The notes: a model not told the origin generated them from the letters alone. 44,490 nt of DNA from Candidatus Kuenenia stuttgartensis (GCA_945883745.1 CAMCYH010000012.1:1-44490), one strand, 5' to 3'; positions 26,446 through 36,187 are shown, counted from the first letter of the stretch. Made by a program: numbers and translations.

Positions 26446-26982
26446 ATGACTCCCGGTGATGAACTAACTGACGAAGCTTCCGAGGAGTTCGTGACCGCGC
26501 TCGTCGCCCACCAGCGGCAGGTCTACGCATTCATCGCCACGCTCCTGCCTCATGCGACCGACATCGAGGACGTCTACCAGCAGACCTGCCTCGCCCTGTG
26601 GAGGAAACGCGATCTCTACGATCCGGCCCGTGACTTTTTCCCGTGGGCCTGCGGCTTCGCGAAGCATGAGGCCTACAAGCACATCCGCCGTGACTCCCGC
26701 AGCGTGAATCTCTCTGAGCAAATGCTCGCCCTTGTGGCCGACACGGCGCTCGCCGACCCGCGGCCCGACGACCGCAGCCTCGCCCTCGAAATCTGCCTCG
26801 GCAAGCTCCAGGCCGACCACCGCGACCTTCTCCGCCGCTGCTACGAGGGCGCGCAGCCGATCAAGGAGATCGCCGCCGCGATGGCGATCTCTGCGGCCGC
26901 CCTCACGATGCGGCTCCAGCGGATCCGTCATGCGGTCGTGCGGTGCGTGGACAAAACACTCGCCGCCTGGGAGGGTTCATGA
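26446..26982 (+). CDS. ECF-type RNA polymerase sigma factor
   Basis: The 178-residue protein is of sigma-70 ECF type, resembling the Rhodopirellula/Verrucomicrobium group. Region 2 (about 15-85) has AHQRQVYAFIATLLPHATDI, EDVYQQTCLALWRKRDLYDP and FPWACGFAKHEAYKHIRRD. Region 4 (about 110-168) has LALEICLGKLQADHRDLLRR and the helix-turn-helix IKEIAAAMAISAAALTMRLQ. It lies 22 bases after the lipoprotein gene. Its stop overlaps the FecR start as ATGA, so the two proteins should be made together. The promoter it reads is unknown. Confidence 0.9.
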   Translation: MTPGDELTDEASEEFVTALVAHQRQVYAFIATLLPHATDIEDVYQQTCLALWRKRDLYDPARDFFPWACGFAKHEAYKHIRRDSRSVNLSEQMLALVADTALADPRPDDRSLALEICLGKLQADHRDLLRRCYEGAQPIKEIAAAMAISAAALTMRLQRIRHAVVRCVDKTLAAWEGS

Positions 26983-28541
26983 TCGGCTCGTCAAACACGA
27001 CCGACCTGGGCGGCAGCGGCGATTTGTCCCGGCTCACCGCCGCGATGTGCGACGGCACAGCCACGCATGCCGACCGCGATCAGCTTGAGCAACTCCTCGC
27101 GAACCCATTGGCCCGGCGAGAATATGTCGCCACCCTCCGCGTGCATGCTGAACTCGCCTGGCGGTGGCGGAAGGCGCCACGGCAGATCGTTCCCCGACCG
27201 CGGCCAAAGCCGACGGGCTCGCCGCGTGACGCCACGCCGCTTCCGGCCCAGCCAGCGCCGACCGCTGGCCACGCACCGCGGTGGCGGGTCGTCGCCGGAA
27301 CAACGCTCGCCGCATGCATCGTGATCGCCGCGGTCGTCGTCATCCAAGCCATCGATCAAGGCTGGTGGCAGCCAGCCAGCGACTCGCTTGCCCGCGTCGT
27401 CGCGAGTGACGGGGCAGAGTGGCAGCCCGACGCGGCTGTCTACGCGATCGACGATGCAATCGCGGCGGGCGACGTGCTCAGCCTGGCTCGCGGCCTTGTC
27501 GAAATTTCCTACGCGGACGGCACCGCCTTGGTCCTCGAAGGGCCCGCCTCATTCGAAATTCGAACCGCGGCCGTCGGCCGGCTCGCCCGCGGCCGGCTCA
27601 CCGCCACGCTTGGCGGGCAAAGCAGGGACTTCGCCGTCCACACACCCTCGGCCGTGATCACCGATCTCGGCACGCAGTTTGGGGTCGAGGTCGATGCGAA
27701 TGGCCGGACCGATGTGCGGGTGTTTGAGGGGCTTGTCGAACTGGCCGCCGTGGCTTCGCTCGGAGCGGTCGCTCCCGCGCGGCTGGCCGCCGGCAACGCC
27801 GCCGAGGTGGATGATGCCGGCCGCATCACGCTCGTCGATGCGCCCACCCCGAAGAAATTCGTGCTCTCCGTGCCGAAGCCGGCTCCTCGGCCGCCCAGAC
27901 CTCGCGACTACCGCTGGAATGACGCCACCGCGATTCAGCTTCACACCGACTCCTTCATCGGCTCGGGGGCCCTTGCCGGCACGTCGCCCTCGAACCGTGG
28001 CGGCACGGGCGAGGCAACATGGATCGCCCCCGACGCCGGCTGGCAGCTCGACTCCGCCCGCAACGCTCTGCGGGTGACCTCCGCCGGGGCGGCCTTCCTG
28101 CCGTTTGTGCCCGAGCGCGGCCGCGTGTACCGAATCTCCGTCACGCTCCATGTGAGCGACGGCAGCTGGGCCGCGATTGGCCTCACCGAAAAAGCGCACA
28201 CGCAGATCGCGGGCCTCGACCATGCATGGATGCTTCAGCGGCATACGACCACACTCCGCCTCCACGACTCGACAAAGAAGGTGCCCAACGCCGCCTATCT
28301 TGGCCCTGGCCAGGCGGGCTCGGTGGGCCGCGGCGACACGCTCACCGGCGAGCAGACCCGCACGATCGTACTCGACACGACCGGCTCTCGCTGGCGGGCT
28401 CTGTTCTTTGCCGGTGACGAACTGCTGGGCCAAGGCGAGTGTGACACCACGCCTGCGAAGATCAGCCACGTCGCGATCTCGGTGTTTGAAAACACCACCG
28501 CCGAGTTCCGCAATTTTTCCGTCGAATGCTGCCGCCCGTAA
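26979..28541 (+). CDS. FecR-domain membrane protein, probable regulator of the ECF sigma factor
   Basis: The 520-residue protein starts at ATG 26979, which overlaps the sigma stop (ATGA), with GGAGG 4 bases upstream. The cytoplasmic N-terminus (1-100) has a short anti-sigma-like helical part (ATHADRDQLEQLLANPLARR) and a Pro-rich linker. One membrane segment spans about 104-125. The periplasmic FecR domain (about 135-275) has SYADGTALVLEGPASFEIRT and VITDLGTQFGVEVDANGRTD. The last 200 residues look like a LamG/jelly-roll beta domain and may bind a ligand. The sigma/FecR pair implies signalling across the membrane; the signal is unknown. The gene ends beside a REP-like repeat. Confidence 0.87.
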   Translation: MIGSSNTTDLGGSGDLSRLTAAMCDGTATHADRDQLEQLLANPLARREYVATLRVHAELAWRWRKAPRQIVPRPRPKPTGSPRDATPLPAQPAPTAGHAPRWRVVAGTTLAACIVIAAVVVIQAIDQGWWQPASDSLARVVASDGAEWQPDAAVYAIDDAIAAGDVLSLARGLVEISYADGTALVLEGPASFEIRTAAVGRLARGRLTATLGGQSRDFAVHTPSAVITDLGTQFGVEVDANGRTDVRVFEGLVELAAVASLGAVAPARLAAGNAAEVDDAGRITLVDAPTPKKFVLSVPKPAPRPPRPRDYRWNDATAIQLHTDSFIGSGALAGTSPSNRGGTGEATWIAPDAGWQLDSARNALRVTSAGAAFLPFVPERGRVYRISVTLHVSDGSWAAIGLTEKAHTQIAGLDHAWMLQRHTTTLRLHDSTKKVPNAAYLGPGQAGSVGRGDTLTGEQTRTIVLDTTGSRWRALFFAGDELLGQGECDTTPAKISHVAISVFENTTAEFRNFSVECCRP

Positions 28542-28546
28542 ACCCA

Positions 28547-28700
28547 CAGCCAGCCGCGGCCACACGCAGCCCCCGGGCTCGAGCCCGGGGCTTCCTGGTT
28601 TAACGCGATATCCCACATGCAGCCGCCAGGCGCAAGCCGGCGGGATGCGCCGCCGATCGACGCCGCTCCAGCCCCCGGGCTCGCGACCTGCGGCTGGCTG
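28547..28700. repeat. REP-like palindrome cluster 1 with 11-bp terminal inverted repeats
   Basis: This fills the gap between the convergent fecR-like gene and scpB. It contains a type A palindrome at 28571-28590 (CCCCGGGC, loop TCGA, GCCCGGGG), a type B hairpin at 28620-28644 and a partial type A at 28670-28686. Type B has arms CCGCC-A-GGC and GCC-GGCGG around GCAA. The block is bounded by CAGCCAGCCGC (28547-28557) and its exact inverse GCGGCTGGCTG (28690-28700). Copies of A and B recur at 36.1 and 40.8 kb. It resembles REP/BIME elements; as a folded RNA it could also end transcription for both genes. Confidence 0.75.
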
Positions 28701-28709
28701 GAGGCCGTC

Positions 28710-29459
28710 TTACTTTGGTGGCTCGTCTGGCGCGGGCAGCTCCGCCAGGCTCGACACCTTGAACACCTCGAGAAACCTCGACGTCGTGCGGTAGCTCGGC
28801 TCGCCGCCATCATCGGGCCGGACGAGCTCCAACAGACCGCGGCGGATCAAGGCCCGGAGCGTCGACGGCCGTGCATCACAGCCAAGCTCCACGAATCCGT
28901 CGCGGGCCACCGGCTGGTTCCAGGCCACCGCCGCCAGCACCTCCAGCGATTCCGCGTCGAGTCGCACCTGGCGAATCCGCGACTCGATGATCGTGCCAAA
29001 CTGGCGAAACTCCGGTCGCAGCCGCATCACCCAACCGTCCTGCACCGCCGCCACCTCATAGGGACAGTTGTCGGCGAGGTAACGCCGCCGCAACTCTTCG
29101 GCCAATTCGTCGACCTCCTGCGGCCTCACGCTCCGCATCAGCCCCGCCACCGTGCGACTGGTCACCGGCCTCCCGCCCGGCAGGCCCACAAAGAGCATCG
29201 CCTCGAGAATCGTCAACGGACTCACGCGGCAGGACGCGTCGTCATCGGTCGGTGACGCGAAGGCCTCGTCGAGGTCGGGTGAGGCATCGACCCGCACGAC
29301 GCTCTCCGCCTCATCGGCCGCCGGCTCACTGTAAGGATCGGCCGTGCCCATCATTGCCGCGAAGGCCTGGGCAAGCCTGTCGATCGACAGGCCGCTATCG
29401 GCCGGCGGGGCCGAAAAACCGGCGGCGCCTGCCGCAGGAGAAGCTATTTTTTTTGGCAT
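28710..29459 (-). CDS. scpB: Segregation and condensation protein B homologue
   Basis: ScpB binds the kleisin ScpA of the bacterial condensin SMC complex and acts in chromosome organisation. The 249-residue protein has an unusual Ala/Asp-rich N-terminal extension (1-80). It is followed by two winged-helix domains: LTILEAMLFVGLPGGRPVTS / LAEELRRRYLADNCPYEVAA, then ESLEVLAAVAWNQPVARDGF with LIRRGLLELV and the end piece RTTSRFLEVFKVSSLAELP. This last motif (T-x-x-FLxxF-x-xxSLxxLP) is diagnostic of ScpB. It starts 21 bases after the epimerase gene on the same strand. scpA is not in the window. Confidence 0.85.
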   Translation of the reverse strand: MPKKIASPAAGAAGFSAPPADSGLSIDRLAQAFAAMMGTADPYSEPAADEAESVVRVDASPDLDEAFASPTDDDASCRVSPLTILEAMLFVGLPGGRPVTSRTVAGLMRSVRPQEVDELAEELRRRYLADNCPYEVAAVQDGWVMRLRPEFRQFGTIIESRIRQVRLDAESLEVLAAVAWNQPVARDGFVELGCDARPSTLRALIRRGLLELVRPDDGGEPSYRTTSRFLEVFKVSSLAELPAPDEPPK

Positions 29460-29480
29460 ACGGAGACTGGTTCGCTTGCC

Positions 29481-30329
29481 TTAGCGACGTTTCGCCACGT
29501 GCTGCTTCATAAACGCGAGCGAGTCGGTGGCGAGTTGATCCTCCGACGGAAACATCTTTCGCCAGATCTTCGTGGCCGCGACGATGTTGGGCAGCGCCAG
29601 CCCGAAGGCCTCCACCACCATCCAGCCGTCGTAGCGGGCGGCATGCAGGGCGTCGAACGTCTCGTCCCACTGCACATGGCCCGTCCCGGGAATGCTGCGG
29701 TCGTTTTCCGAGATGTGCACGAGCACGGTCCACGGGGCGGCCGCGTGGATCGCCGCCGTGAGATTCTTCTCTTCGATGTTGGCGTGGAACGTGTCGTACA
29801 TCATCCGCACCGCCGGATGGTCGACTGCCTGTACGAACCGCACCGTCTGCTCGACACTCGTGAGAAAGTAGTTCTCGAAACGGTTGAGATACTCCGTGGC
29901 GATCGTCACACCTGCCTGGGCGGCATGCTCGGCCACCTGCCGCATCGTATCGACGCCCCACTTGAACTCGTCTTCCGTCGGCCCCTTGCCGGTGAATTCA
30001 CCGATGGCCGAGTGAGTGGGACCGCAGAGGATCTTCACACCCGCCGCCTGGCAGCAGTCGAGTGTCCGCCTCATCGCGTCGACCGCCGCCGCCCGCACCG
30101 TCGCCGATGGGCTGATGGGGTTGTCGCCCGCACCGCGGACCGTGACGGCCGTCCTCTCCAGCCCGATCGCGTCGAGCCGCTCACCCCACTGCTTGTGCAG
30201 CGACTCGTTGAGCTCAAAGATCGGCATCTCGATGCCGTCGTAGCCAAACGCCTTCACCTTCTCGACGACAGGCACCATGCCCTCATGCATGCGGTCGGTC
30301 CAAAGAAGAAGATTAAGGCCGTATTTCAT
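29481..30329 (-). CDS. D-tagatose/D-psicose 3-epimerase-like sugar isomerase
   Basis: The 282-residue TIM-barrel protein is of the AP endonuclease 2 / sugar isomerase superfamily. The metal ligands are Glu146 (IATEYLNRFENYF), Asp179 (MMYDTFHANIEEKN), His205 (LVHISENDRSIPGTGHVQW) and Glu240 (WMVVEAFG). Their spacing (33, 26, 35) is the same as in Pseudomonas cichorii D-tagatose 3-epimerase (152, 185, 211, 246), and the flanking motifs are alike. It should therefore epimerise ketohexoses at C3 with a divalent metal; the true substrate is unknown. A hydroxypyruvate isomerase-like role is less likely. ATG 30329 is chosen over 30356 because the barrel's first strand begins at once. It is cytoplasmic. 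Confidence 0.85.
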   Translation of the reverse strand: MKYGLNLLLWTDRMHEGMVPVVEKVKAFGYDGIEMPIFELNESLHKQWGERLDAIGLERTAVTVRGAGDNPISPSATVRAAAVDAMRRTLDCCQAAGVKILCGPTHSAIGEFTGKGPTEDEFKWGVDTMRQVAEHAAQAGVTIATEYLNRFENYFLTSVEQTVRFVQAVDHPAVRMMYDTFHANIEEKNLTAAIHAAAPWTVLVHISENDRSIPGTGHVQWDETFDALHAARYDGWMVVEAFGLALPNIVAATKIWRKMFPSEDQLATDSLAFMKQHVAKRR

Positions 30330-30432
30330 GGATGCACCTGTGGAGTGAACGGGCAAAAGAACCCAAATTCAAACACGGGCCAGTGCTTCGGGGCAAGGGC
30401 AATGCGGCGTCGGACGAGAGGGGCAGCCGGCC

Positions 30433-31413
30433 CTACAACGCCCGTCGCCGACTGGTCTTCGTGGCTGCCTTCGCACGTCGGCGACCGTTCTTCGTGGCCG
30501 GCACGCTCTTGAGCGGCTCGGCCGCGCCGTCCAGTCGGTCGCCGGGCTTGATGCATGCCAGCCGCTCGTCGATCCGTGCTGCATACGCCTCGGAAAGTTC
30601 GAAGCCGAGGAACGACCGGCCGAGTTTCTTCGCCACCGCCAGCGTCGTGCCGCTCCCGCCAAACGGGTCGAGCACGGTGTCGCCCTCGTGGCTGCAGGCC
30701 CGGATGATCCGACCGAGTAACTGTTCCGGCATCTGGCAGCCATGCCAGCCCGACCGCTCCTTGAACGTGCCGCAGACCCGCGGGAAATACCAGGTATCAC
30801 CGTCCGACTCGAATCCCTCGGGCAGATCCTGCGGCCGCAGGATCCAGGTATCGTCGGGTAGCCGCCCGGCGGCATTGGCCCGCTTGTCCCCATACACGAG
30901 TTCGCGGGCCGAAGGCACTCGGATCGCGTCAACGTTGAACGTAAACGCCGCGGGATCCTTCACGAAGTGAAAGAGGTGGGCATGGGAACGGCTGAACTTC
31001 TGTTTGCAGTTCACGCCAAAGGTGTAATACCAGACCACCCACGACCGGCAGGTAAGACCGAGTTCCCGTGTGGCGATCACCTTCAGTTCGGCGGCATATT
31101 CATCGCCGATCGCCAGCCAGAATGTGCCGTCGTCGCGGAGCACCCGCTTGATCTCCCCCATCCACCGCCGCGACCAGGCGAGGTAGTCGTCGGCGGACCG
31201 GCGATCGTCGTAGGTGTCGTAGTCGTAGCCGATGTTGAACGGTGGGTCGGCGAAGGCGAGATGCACGCTGCCGGACGGCGTGCGGGAGAGAAGATCGAGG
31301 CAGTCGCCGCGATGCACGCGGCCGAGAGCGGGAGAGGAGTGGGGTGCGGGGCTCATGCAGGTGAATATAGCGGAGCGAGGAAAACCGGCCCGCAGCTGGC
31401 TGTCGACCTTCAC
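30433..31413 (-). CDS. Orphan site-specific DNA methyltransferase (beta class, probable N6-adenine)
   Basis: The 326-residue protein has motif IV first ([17 protein letters not shown] at 56-59), then a target-recognition region. The AdoMet motif I comes last, as DPFGGSGTT (249-257) followed by [14 protein letters not shown]. That order defines the beta class; DPPF rather than SPPY favours adenine N6 methylation. The tail (300-326) is Lys/Arg-rich. No restriction enzyme is adjacent, so it may be a regulatory or protective orphan enzyme. GTG 31413 overlaps the glnE stop by 4 bases (GTGA), suggesting coupling; ATG 31356 is the alternative. The recognition site cannot be read from sequence. Confidence 0.88.
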   Translation of the reverse strand: MKVDSQLRAGFPRSAIFTCMSPAPHSSPALGRVHRGDCLDLLSRTPSGSVHLAFADPPFNIGYDYDTYDDRRSADDYLAWSRRWMGEIKRVLRDDGTFWLAIGDEYAAELKVIATRELGLTCRSWVVWYYTFGVNCKQKFSRSHAHLFHFVKDPAAFTFNVDAIRVPSARELVYGDKRANAAGRLPDDTWILRPQDLPEGFESDGDTWYFPRVCGTFKERSGWHGCQMPEQLLGRIIRACSHEGDTVLDPFGGSGTTLAVAKKLGRSFLGFELSEAYAARIDERLACIKPGDRLDGAAEPLKSVPATKNGRRRAKAATKTSRRRAL

Positions 31414-34400
31414 AAACTACGAAACACGGCTTCGAATTCGCTGCGTGTGCGGGACGTGATCGTCTGCACGTCGGCCGCGAGCGCGGCGGCGTCGCCATAG
31501 CCCAGCAGGTGGGCGAGCTTCCGCTGTTCATCCGGATCCGCCGGAAAATCATGCCTCGCCGTGGCATCGAGCAGCCGGAGCCGCCCGTCGATCAGACGCA
31601 GCGTGCGATACGAGCGAGAGAGCGCGTCGAACTGGGCGTCGGTGAGGTGGCCCTTCTCATGCAGGATGCGTAGGGCGGAAAGCGTCTCGGCGGTCCGTAG
31701 CTGCGGGTCGACGCCGCCGTGCACGAGTTGTAACGCCTGCGCGATGAACTCGATGTCGACCACACCCCCAGGGCCCCGCTTGAGATTGGTCGGCTTGGCG
31801 CCTTCTTCCATCCGATACCGCATGTCGTGGATGGCACGGATGTCGGTCGCTGACCATTGGCGGTCATAAGTGCTGCGGCTGATGATGCGGCGAACGCGGT
31901 CGGCAGCCGGCTTCGCCCCCAGCACGACCCGTGCCTTGAGCAGGGCCTGTCGCTCCCAGACCGCTGCCGGCCCCCCCTCCGCGAAGTATCGCTCGAATTC
32001 GTCCAGCGAAATCGCTGCCGGGCCACTGCGGCCGCTGGGGCGGAGCCGCGAGTCCATGTCGTAGAGACGGCCCTGCGGCGTAAAGGTGTTGAAGACCCGC
32101 ATCGTCCGCTGGGCCAGTTCGCTGAAGAAGTGCGCATTGGTGGTGGCCTCGGTCGACCGGCGGGTCCGCCGCGTGTGAAATGACAGACCGTCGTGGTCAT
32201 AAAGAAAGATGATGTCGATGTCACTGGCGTAGTTCATTTCCCGGCCGCCAAACTTGCCCATCGCCAGCACCACGGGCCCCGCCCGTACGCCCACGGTTTC
32301 CCCCTGGCCGGCCATTGGCTCGCCGAGCCGCTCCACCAGCTTGGCCTCCTCGTGGGTCACGACGGTCCGCACCGTCGTCTCGGCGATGGCCGTCAGCGCG
32401 GCGGAGATCTCGCTCGTCTCGAGACGGCCGAGGATGTCACGGACGCCGACCCGCAACTGCTGCGAAGCCTTGAAGGCGTGCAGGATCGGCTGCATGTCGA
32501 CTGCTCCGCGACAGAGTTCTCCGAGGCTTGCATCGAGCGACTCGGCAGTCGGCAGTCGTTCGATGAGCAGGCTGTCGAGTAACTCGTCGATCATGCCCGG
32601 GTTACTCACGAGCAGCCGGGCCAGGAAGGGGCTCGATGAGCAGAGCTTCACGGTGAGGTCGAGGGCCGGTGGTGAAAAACTGAACAGCTCCCACAGCACA
32701 CCCTTCCCGCCGAGCGAGTCGGCCACGGCATCGAGGTTGGCGAGGGTGGCGTCGGGGTCGGGCGTGTGGCCGATGGCGGTGAGCAGCCGTGGGGCGATGG
32801 CCGCCAGGAAGTGGCGGCACCGTCGGGTGGACAAGAACCGCACCTTCTCTTCACCGAGCGAGGTGAGCATTCGCCGGGCCGTAGGGATGTCACGAAATCC
32901 GTGGCCCTCGAGCACCTCCCGCATCTGTTCCTCAGCGGGCTCCGGATCGAGCACGAGATCGACCTCGGGCTCCGGCTGCGTGTCATCGGGGAAGGCGTCG
33001 TGGAGGAGGTGGTCGAGGATCTTGCGATTGAGGCTCGTCGCCTCGGCCAGGGCATTCTCCAGTGCAGTGCGGCCGGCATCACCCGGCCCAAAGCCGGCGC
33101 GGATCGCCAGGCGGTTCCGCTCCGCGGCGCTGGGTGGGAGGCGGTGGGTCTGCACGTCGTAGAGAATCTGGAGGCGGTGTTCGATCATCCGCAGCAGGGT
33201 GTAGGTCCGCTCGAGGATCGATCGCTCCTGATCGGTCAGGCTGCCCGTCTCGGCCAGCCGCCGGATCGCCTCGAGCGTGTTGCCGGTGCGGACGCGGGGT
33301 GTGGCGCCCCCATTGAGCAACTGCAGGAATTGGATCGTGAACTCGACATCACGGATGCCGCCGCGGCCGTGTTTCACGTCGCAGCCGTCGCCACCGCTTC
33401 GGCTGGCCCGCTGTTCGATCTGTCGCTTGAGCGACTTGATACCGCTGATGTCGGCCGCCGAGAGCCAGTGGCGGTAGATCCAGGGCTCGAGTTCCGCGAG
33501 CACGCGGCTTCCCATCGCCTCGTCACCCGCCACGCACCGACCCTTCACCCAGGCCTGCCGCTCCCAGGTGCGGCCCGACTGATCGTAGTACTGGAGAAAC
33601 TGCTCGATAGGCATCACGACCGGCCCGACGGAGCCATGCGGCCGCAGCCGCAGATCCACCCGGTAGGCCATGCCGAGCGGCGTGGTTTCCGTGAGCAGCC
33701 GGACGGTCTCCCGGACCACCCGCTCGAAGAACTCAAGCGTGGAGCACGGCTTCGGCCCGACCACGCGGCCGTCACCGGAGCAGACAAAAACGAGGTCGAT
33801 GTCGCTGGAATAGTTGAGTTCGCTGCCACCGAGTTTGCCGAGCGCAAAGACGGCGATCGTGGCCGGTCCGCCGTCGTGGTTCAGCGGGGTACCTCGCTGC
33901 CGACTCACGCGTAGGACGGCTGCCTGCAGGGCGGCCGCTACGACGCAGTCGGCCACGTGGGAGATCTGGACCGCGACCGTCTCCAGCCGCTGGCCGCCAA
34001 CGATGTCGCCGTAGGCGATGCGGAGTGTCTGCCGCCGCTTGAACCGCCGCAGCGCCGCCAGCACGGCTTCGTCGTCTTCGAGCAGCCCCATCTCGCCGGC
34101 GAGCGTTGCGGCAAGCGACTCCTTCTTTTCTGGACGGCCGCCGCCGAGGCGAATTTCTTCCCACGCTTCCGGATCGGCGATCACGACCTCGGCAAGGTAC
34201 GGGCTCGCAGAGAACAATCGGGCGAGAATCGTGAGCGACTCTGCGTCCCGTTGAAACAGCGTGCCGGCAGAGAGCGGGCTGCGGACGGCGGCGAAGAACC
34301 GCTCGAGCGACACAAGCACGCGGTCGGGGTCGCTCACCGCCGGCAGGATCGACGCCAGATGGCTGGCGACCGCGGCAATCAAATCAAACGTGAGCCCTTG

Positions 34401-34538
34401 CTGGGCGAAGCCACTGAGGGCACGGTGGGCGATCGAGGGATCAGCAAGTCCTGCCGACTGGCCCCAGGCCGTTGCTGCCGCGGGTTCGTCGATCAGCCGC
34501 TGCGCGTCGGAGGGGGAGAGGGGGGCATATCGTGTCAC
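31410..34538 (-). CDS. glnE: Bifunctional glutamine synthetase adenylyltransferase/deadenylylase
   Basis: GlnE switches glutamine synthetase off and on by adenylylation and its removal, under PII control. The 1042-residue protein has the two nucleotidyltransferase domains of the family: [19 protein letters not shown] (234-252, adenylyl-removing half) and [20 protein letters not shown] (761-780, adenylylating half). Each is followed by an RLRP(H/S)G motif and a helical domain ([15 protein letters not shown]). Length is somewhat above that of E. coli GlnE. GTG 34538 overlaps the miaB stop as GTGA. The overlap, plus loss of sense further upstream (Arg-rich frame inside miaB), fixes the start. 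No glnA or glnB is in view. Confidence 0.93.
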   Translation of the reverse strand: MTRYAPLSPSDAQRLIDEPAAATAWGQSAGLADPSIAHRALSGFAQQGLTFDLIAAVASHLASILPAVSDPDRVLVSLERFFAAVRSPLSAGTLFQRDAESLTILARLFSASPYLAEVVIADPEAWEEIRLGGGRPEKKESLAATLAGEMGLLEDDEAVLAALRRFKRRQTLRIAYGDIVGGQRLETVAVQISHVADCVVAAALQAAVLRVSRQRGTPLNHDGGPATIAVFALGKLGGSELNYSSDIDLVFVCSGDGRVVGPKPCSTLEFFERVVRETVRLLTETTPLGMAYRVDLRLRPHGSVGPVVMPIEQFLQYYDQSGRTWERQAWVKGRCVAGDEAMGSRVLAELEPWIYRHWLSAADISGIKSLKRQIEQRASRSGGDGCDVKHGRGGIRDVEFTIQFLQLLNGGATPRVRTGNTLEAIRRLAETGSLTDQERSILERTYTLLRMIEHRLQILYDVQTHRLPPSAAERNRLAIRAGFGPGDAGRTALENALAEATSLNRKILDHLLHDAFPDDTQPEPEVDLVLDPEPAEEQMREVLEGHGFRDIPTARRMLTSLGEEKVRFLSTRRCRHFLAAIAPRLLTAIGHTPDPDATLANLDAVADSLGGKGVLWELFSFSPPALDLTVKLCSSSPFLARLLVSNPGMIDELLDSLLIERLPTAESLDASLGELCRGAVDMQPILHAFKASQQLRVGVRDILGRLETSEISAALTAIAETTVRTVVTHEEAKLVERLGEPMAGQGETVGVRAGPVVLAMGKFGGREMNYASDIDIIFLYDHDGLSFHTRRTRRSTEATTNAHFFSELAQRTMRVFNTFTPQGRLYDMDSRLRPSGRSGPAAISLDEFERYFAEGGPAAVWERQALLKARVVLGAKPAADRVRRIISRSTYDRQWSATDIRAIHDMRYRMEEGAKPTNLKRGPGGVVDIEFIAQALQLVHGGVDPQLRTAETLSALRILHEKGHLTDAQFDALSRSYRTLRLIDGRLRLLDATARHDFPADPDEQRKLAHLLGYGDAAALAADVQTITSRTRSEFEAVFRSL

Positions 34539-36019
34539 GTGGGCAGCTTGATCGAGTGGAGCGTAGGCGGAGGGGGAGCCGCTTCGTCCGAGTAGCGGAG
34601 CGCTTCGAGCGGCAGGGCGTCGGCGACGCCAGCGGCGACGGTGCCGGCGAGCGACCAGGCGCCGGCCGACTCGATGTCGACGTCGACCAGTCGGCCGACC
34701 AGCCGCAGCGGCGCGTCGAAGACGACGATCCGGTCGCACATCGTCCGCCCGGTGAGCTGCGCCACGCCGTCGGGCCCAGGATTGACCGCCCGCTTCTCAT
34801 CCCGCGTGGAAAGGCCCTCCACGAGCACCTGCTGCCGCGACCCGATGAACCGCCGGTTGCCGGCCAGGCTCACCTCGGCCTGGGCCTCGAGCAGAATGTT
34901 GTTGCGTTCCTTCTTGACCGCTTCGGGCACGTCGTCGGCCTGCCGCTCAAAGGCCTTCGTGCCGGGCCGCGGGCTGTATTTGAAGATGAACGAGTTTTTG
35001 AAGCCGGCCGAGCGGACCAGATCGAGCGTGGCCTCGAACTCGGCATCAGTTTCACCGCAGAAGCCGACGATGAAATCGCTGGTGACGGCCGCGTGGGGCA
35101 GTTCCTCACGAACGCGGCTGAGCATCTCCATGTATTCACCGATCGTGTAGCCCCGCTTCATGCGGGTGAGCACGTCATCGGAGCCGTGCTGGGCCGGGAC
35201 GTGCAGGTAGTGGCACACCTTCGGCAGATCGCGAACGGCCGCGATCAGGTCGGGGGTCATGTCCCGCGGATAGTTGGTGACAAACTTGATCCGGTCGAGC
35301 CCGTCGATGGCATCGAGCATCACGAGCAGATCGGCCAGCCGCGTCGTCTTGCCCCCGTCGGCCCACCGGTAACTGTTGACCGTCTGGCCGATCAGCGTGA
35401 TTTCGCGGCAGCCCTCGGCAACGAGTTTCTTCGCTTCGGCGACCATGGCCTCCGGTGGTCGGGCCTGCTCCGGCCCCCGCACCCGCGGCACCACACAGAA
35501 CGCGCAAAACTTGTCACAGCCGGTCTGCGTACGGATGAAAGCCTGGAACGGCGTGGGCCGCATCGCCGGATCGCGGTCGGGATCGTAGCTTTCGAAGCTC
35601 TGCGCCACGGCGTCGCGGGAGCCGGCCTTGCGATCGAGGCTCACCTCCATCTGGGGACCGCCGCCGCCGAGCACAAGGTCGACGAGCCCTGGTACGCGGT
35701 GCAGCTGGCCGGGCCCGACGACGAGGTCGACCCACGGTGCCCGCGCCCGGATGAGTGCCTGATCTTTCTGTGCCATGCAGCCGAGCACGCCCACGACCAG
35801 AGCGGGCCGCTTCTCCTTCTCGCTGCGAATGCGGCCCAGGGCCGAATAGATTTTGTCTTCGGCATGCTGCCGGACGGAGCAGGTGTTGTAAAAGACGGCG
35901 TCGGCCTCGGCGGTGGTGGCGGCCATCTCCCAGCCCTGGCGGCGGAGCGCCGCCACGACGAGCTCGCTATCGAGCACGTTCATCTGGCAGCCGACCGTTT
36001 CAATCCACAGGCGTTTCAC
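34535..36019 (-). CDS. miaB: tRNA (N6-isopentenyl adenosine-37) methylthiotransferase
   Basis: The radical-SAM enzyme that adds a methylthio group to i6A37 of tRNAs reading U-starting codons. The 494-residue protein has the N-terminal methylthiotransferase domain with Cys11 (TVGCQMN), Cys47 (NTCSVR) and Cys81 (LGCMAQ). The radical-SAM cluster CDKFCAFC has Cys168, 172 and 175. Both clusters are complete. VPRVRGPEQARPPE and LIGQTVNSY are MiaB-type rather than RimO-type. A C-terminal TRAM domain is present (about 385-455; IGSRQQVLVEGLS). It is followed by glnE with a 4-base overlap. Upstream lie the second REP-like cluster and fmt. Confidence 0.93.
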   Translation of the reverse strand: MKRLWIETVGCQMNVLDSELVVAALRRQGWEMAATTAEADAVFYNTCSVRQHAEDKIYSALGRIRSEKEKRPALVVGVLGCMAQKDQALIRARAPWVDLVVGPGQLHRVPGLVDLVLGGGGPQMEVSLDRKAGSRDAVAQSFESYDPDRDPAMRPTPFQAFIRTQTGCDKFCAFCVVPRVRGPEQARPPEAMVAEAKKLVAEGCREITLIGQTVNSYRWADGGKTTRLADLLVMLDAIDGLDRIKFVTNYPRDMTPDLIAAVRDLPKVCHYLHVPAQHGSDDVLTRMKRGYTIGEYMEMLSRVREELPHAAVTSDFIVGFCGETDAEFEATLDLVRSAGFKNSFIFKYSPRPGTKAFERQADDVPEAVKKERNNILLEAQAEVSLAGNRRFIGSRQQVLVEGLSTRDEKRAVNPGPDGVAQLTGRTMCDRIVVFDAPLRLVGRLVDVDIESAGAWSLAGTVAAGVADALPLEALRYSDEAAPPPPTLHSIKLPT

Positions 36020-36061
36020 GGCGACGCAGTTTACCAGAAAGCGCTGAGCGCGAGACTCCCA

Positions 36062-36187
36062 CCAGCCAGCCCCGAACGCGAGCCCGGGGGCTGCAGCGGC
36101 GGTGGATCGTTCGTCAGCCCGCCGGCTTGCGCCTGGCGGCTAGGTGTGGGATCAGCACCAGCCAGCCCCGGGCGCAAGCCCGGGGGC
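36062..36187. repeat. REP-like palindrome cluster 2
   Basis: This lies in the 184-base gap between fmt and miaB. It holds a degenerate type A copy (36068-36092), a type B hairpin in inverted orientation (36118-36141) and a perfect type A (36166-36185, CCCCGGGCGCAAGCCCGGGG). The type B copy is an exact 24-base reverse complement of part of cluster 1. Two CCAGCCAGCCCC boxes (near 36062 and 36159) precede the A copies. Both are stem-loops with GCAA as loop on one strand. Confidence 0.75.

Noticed and set aside
29447..29454. Run of eight A (minus strand) at codons 3-5 of scpB as a frameshift or phase-variation site
   Set aside because: The frame is open as read and the protein needs no shift. 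There is no second frame that would make sense.
32766..33914. 382-codon plus-strand frame inside glnE
   Set aside because: It is a shadow of the glnE coding sequence, whose two adenylyltransferase motifs lie on the minus strand.
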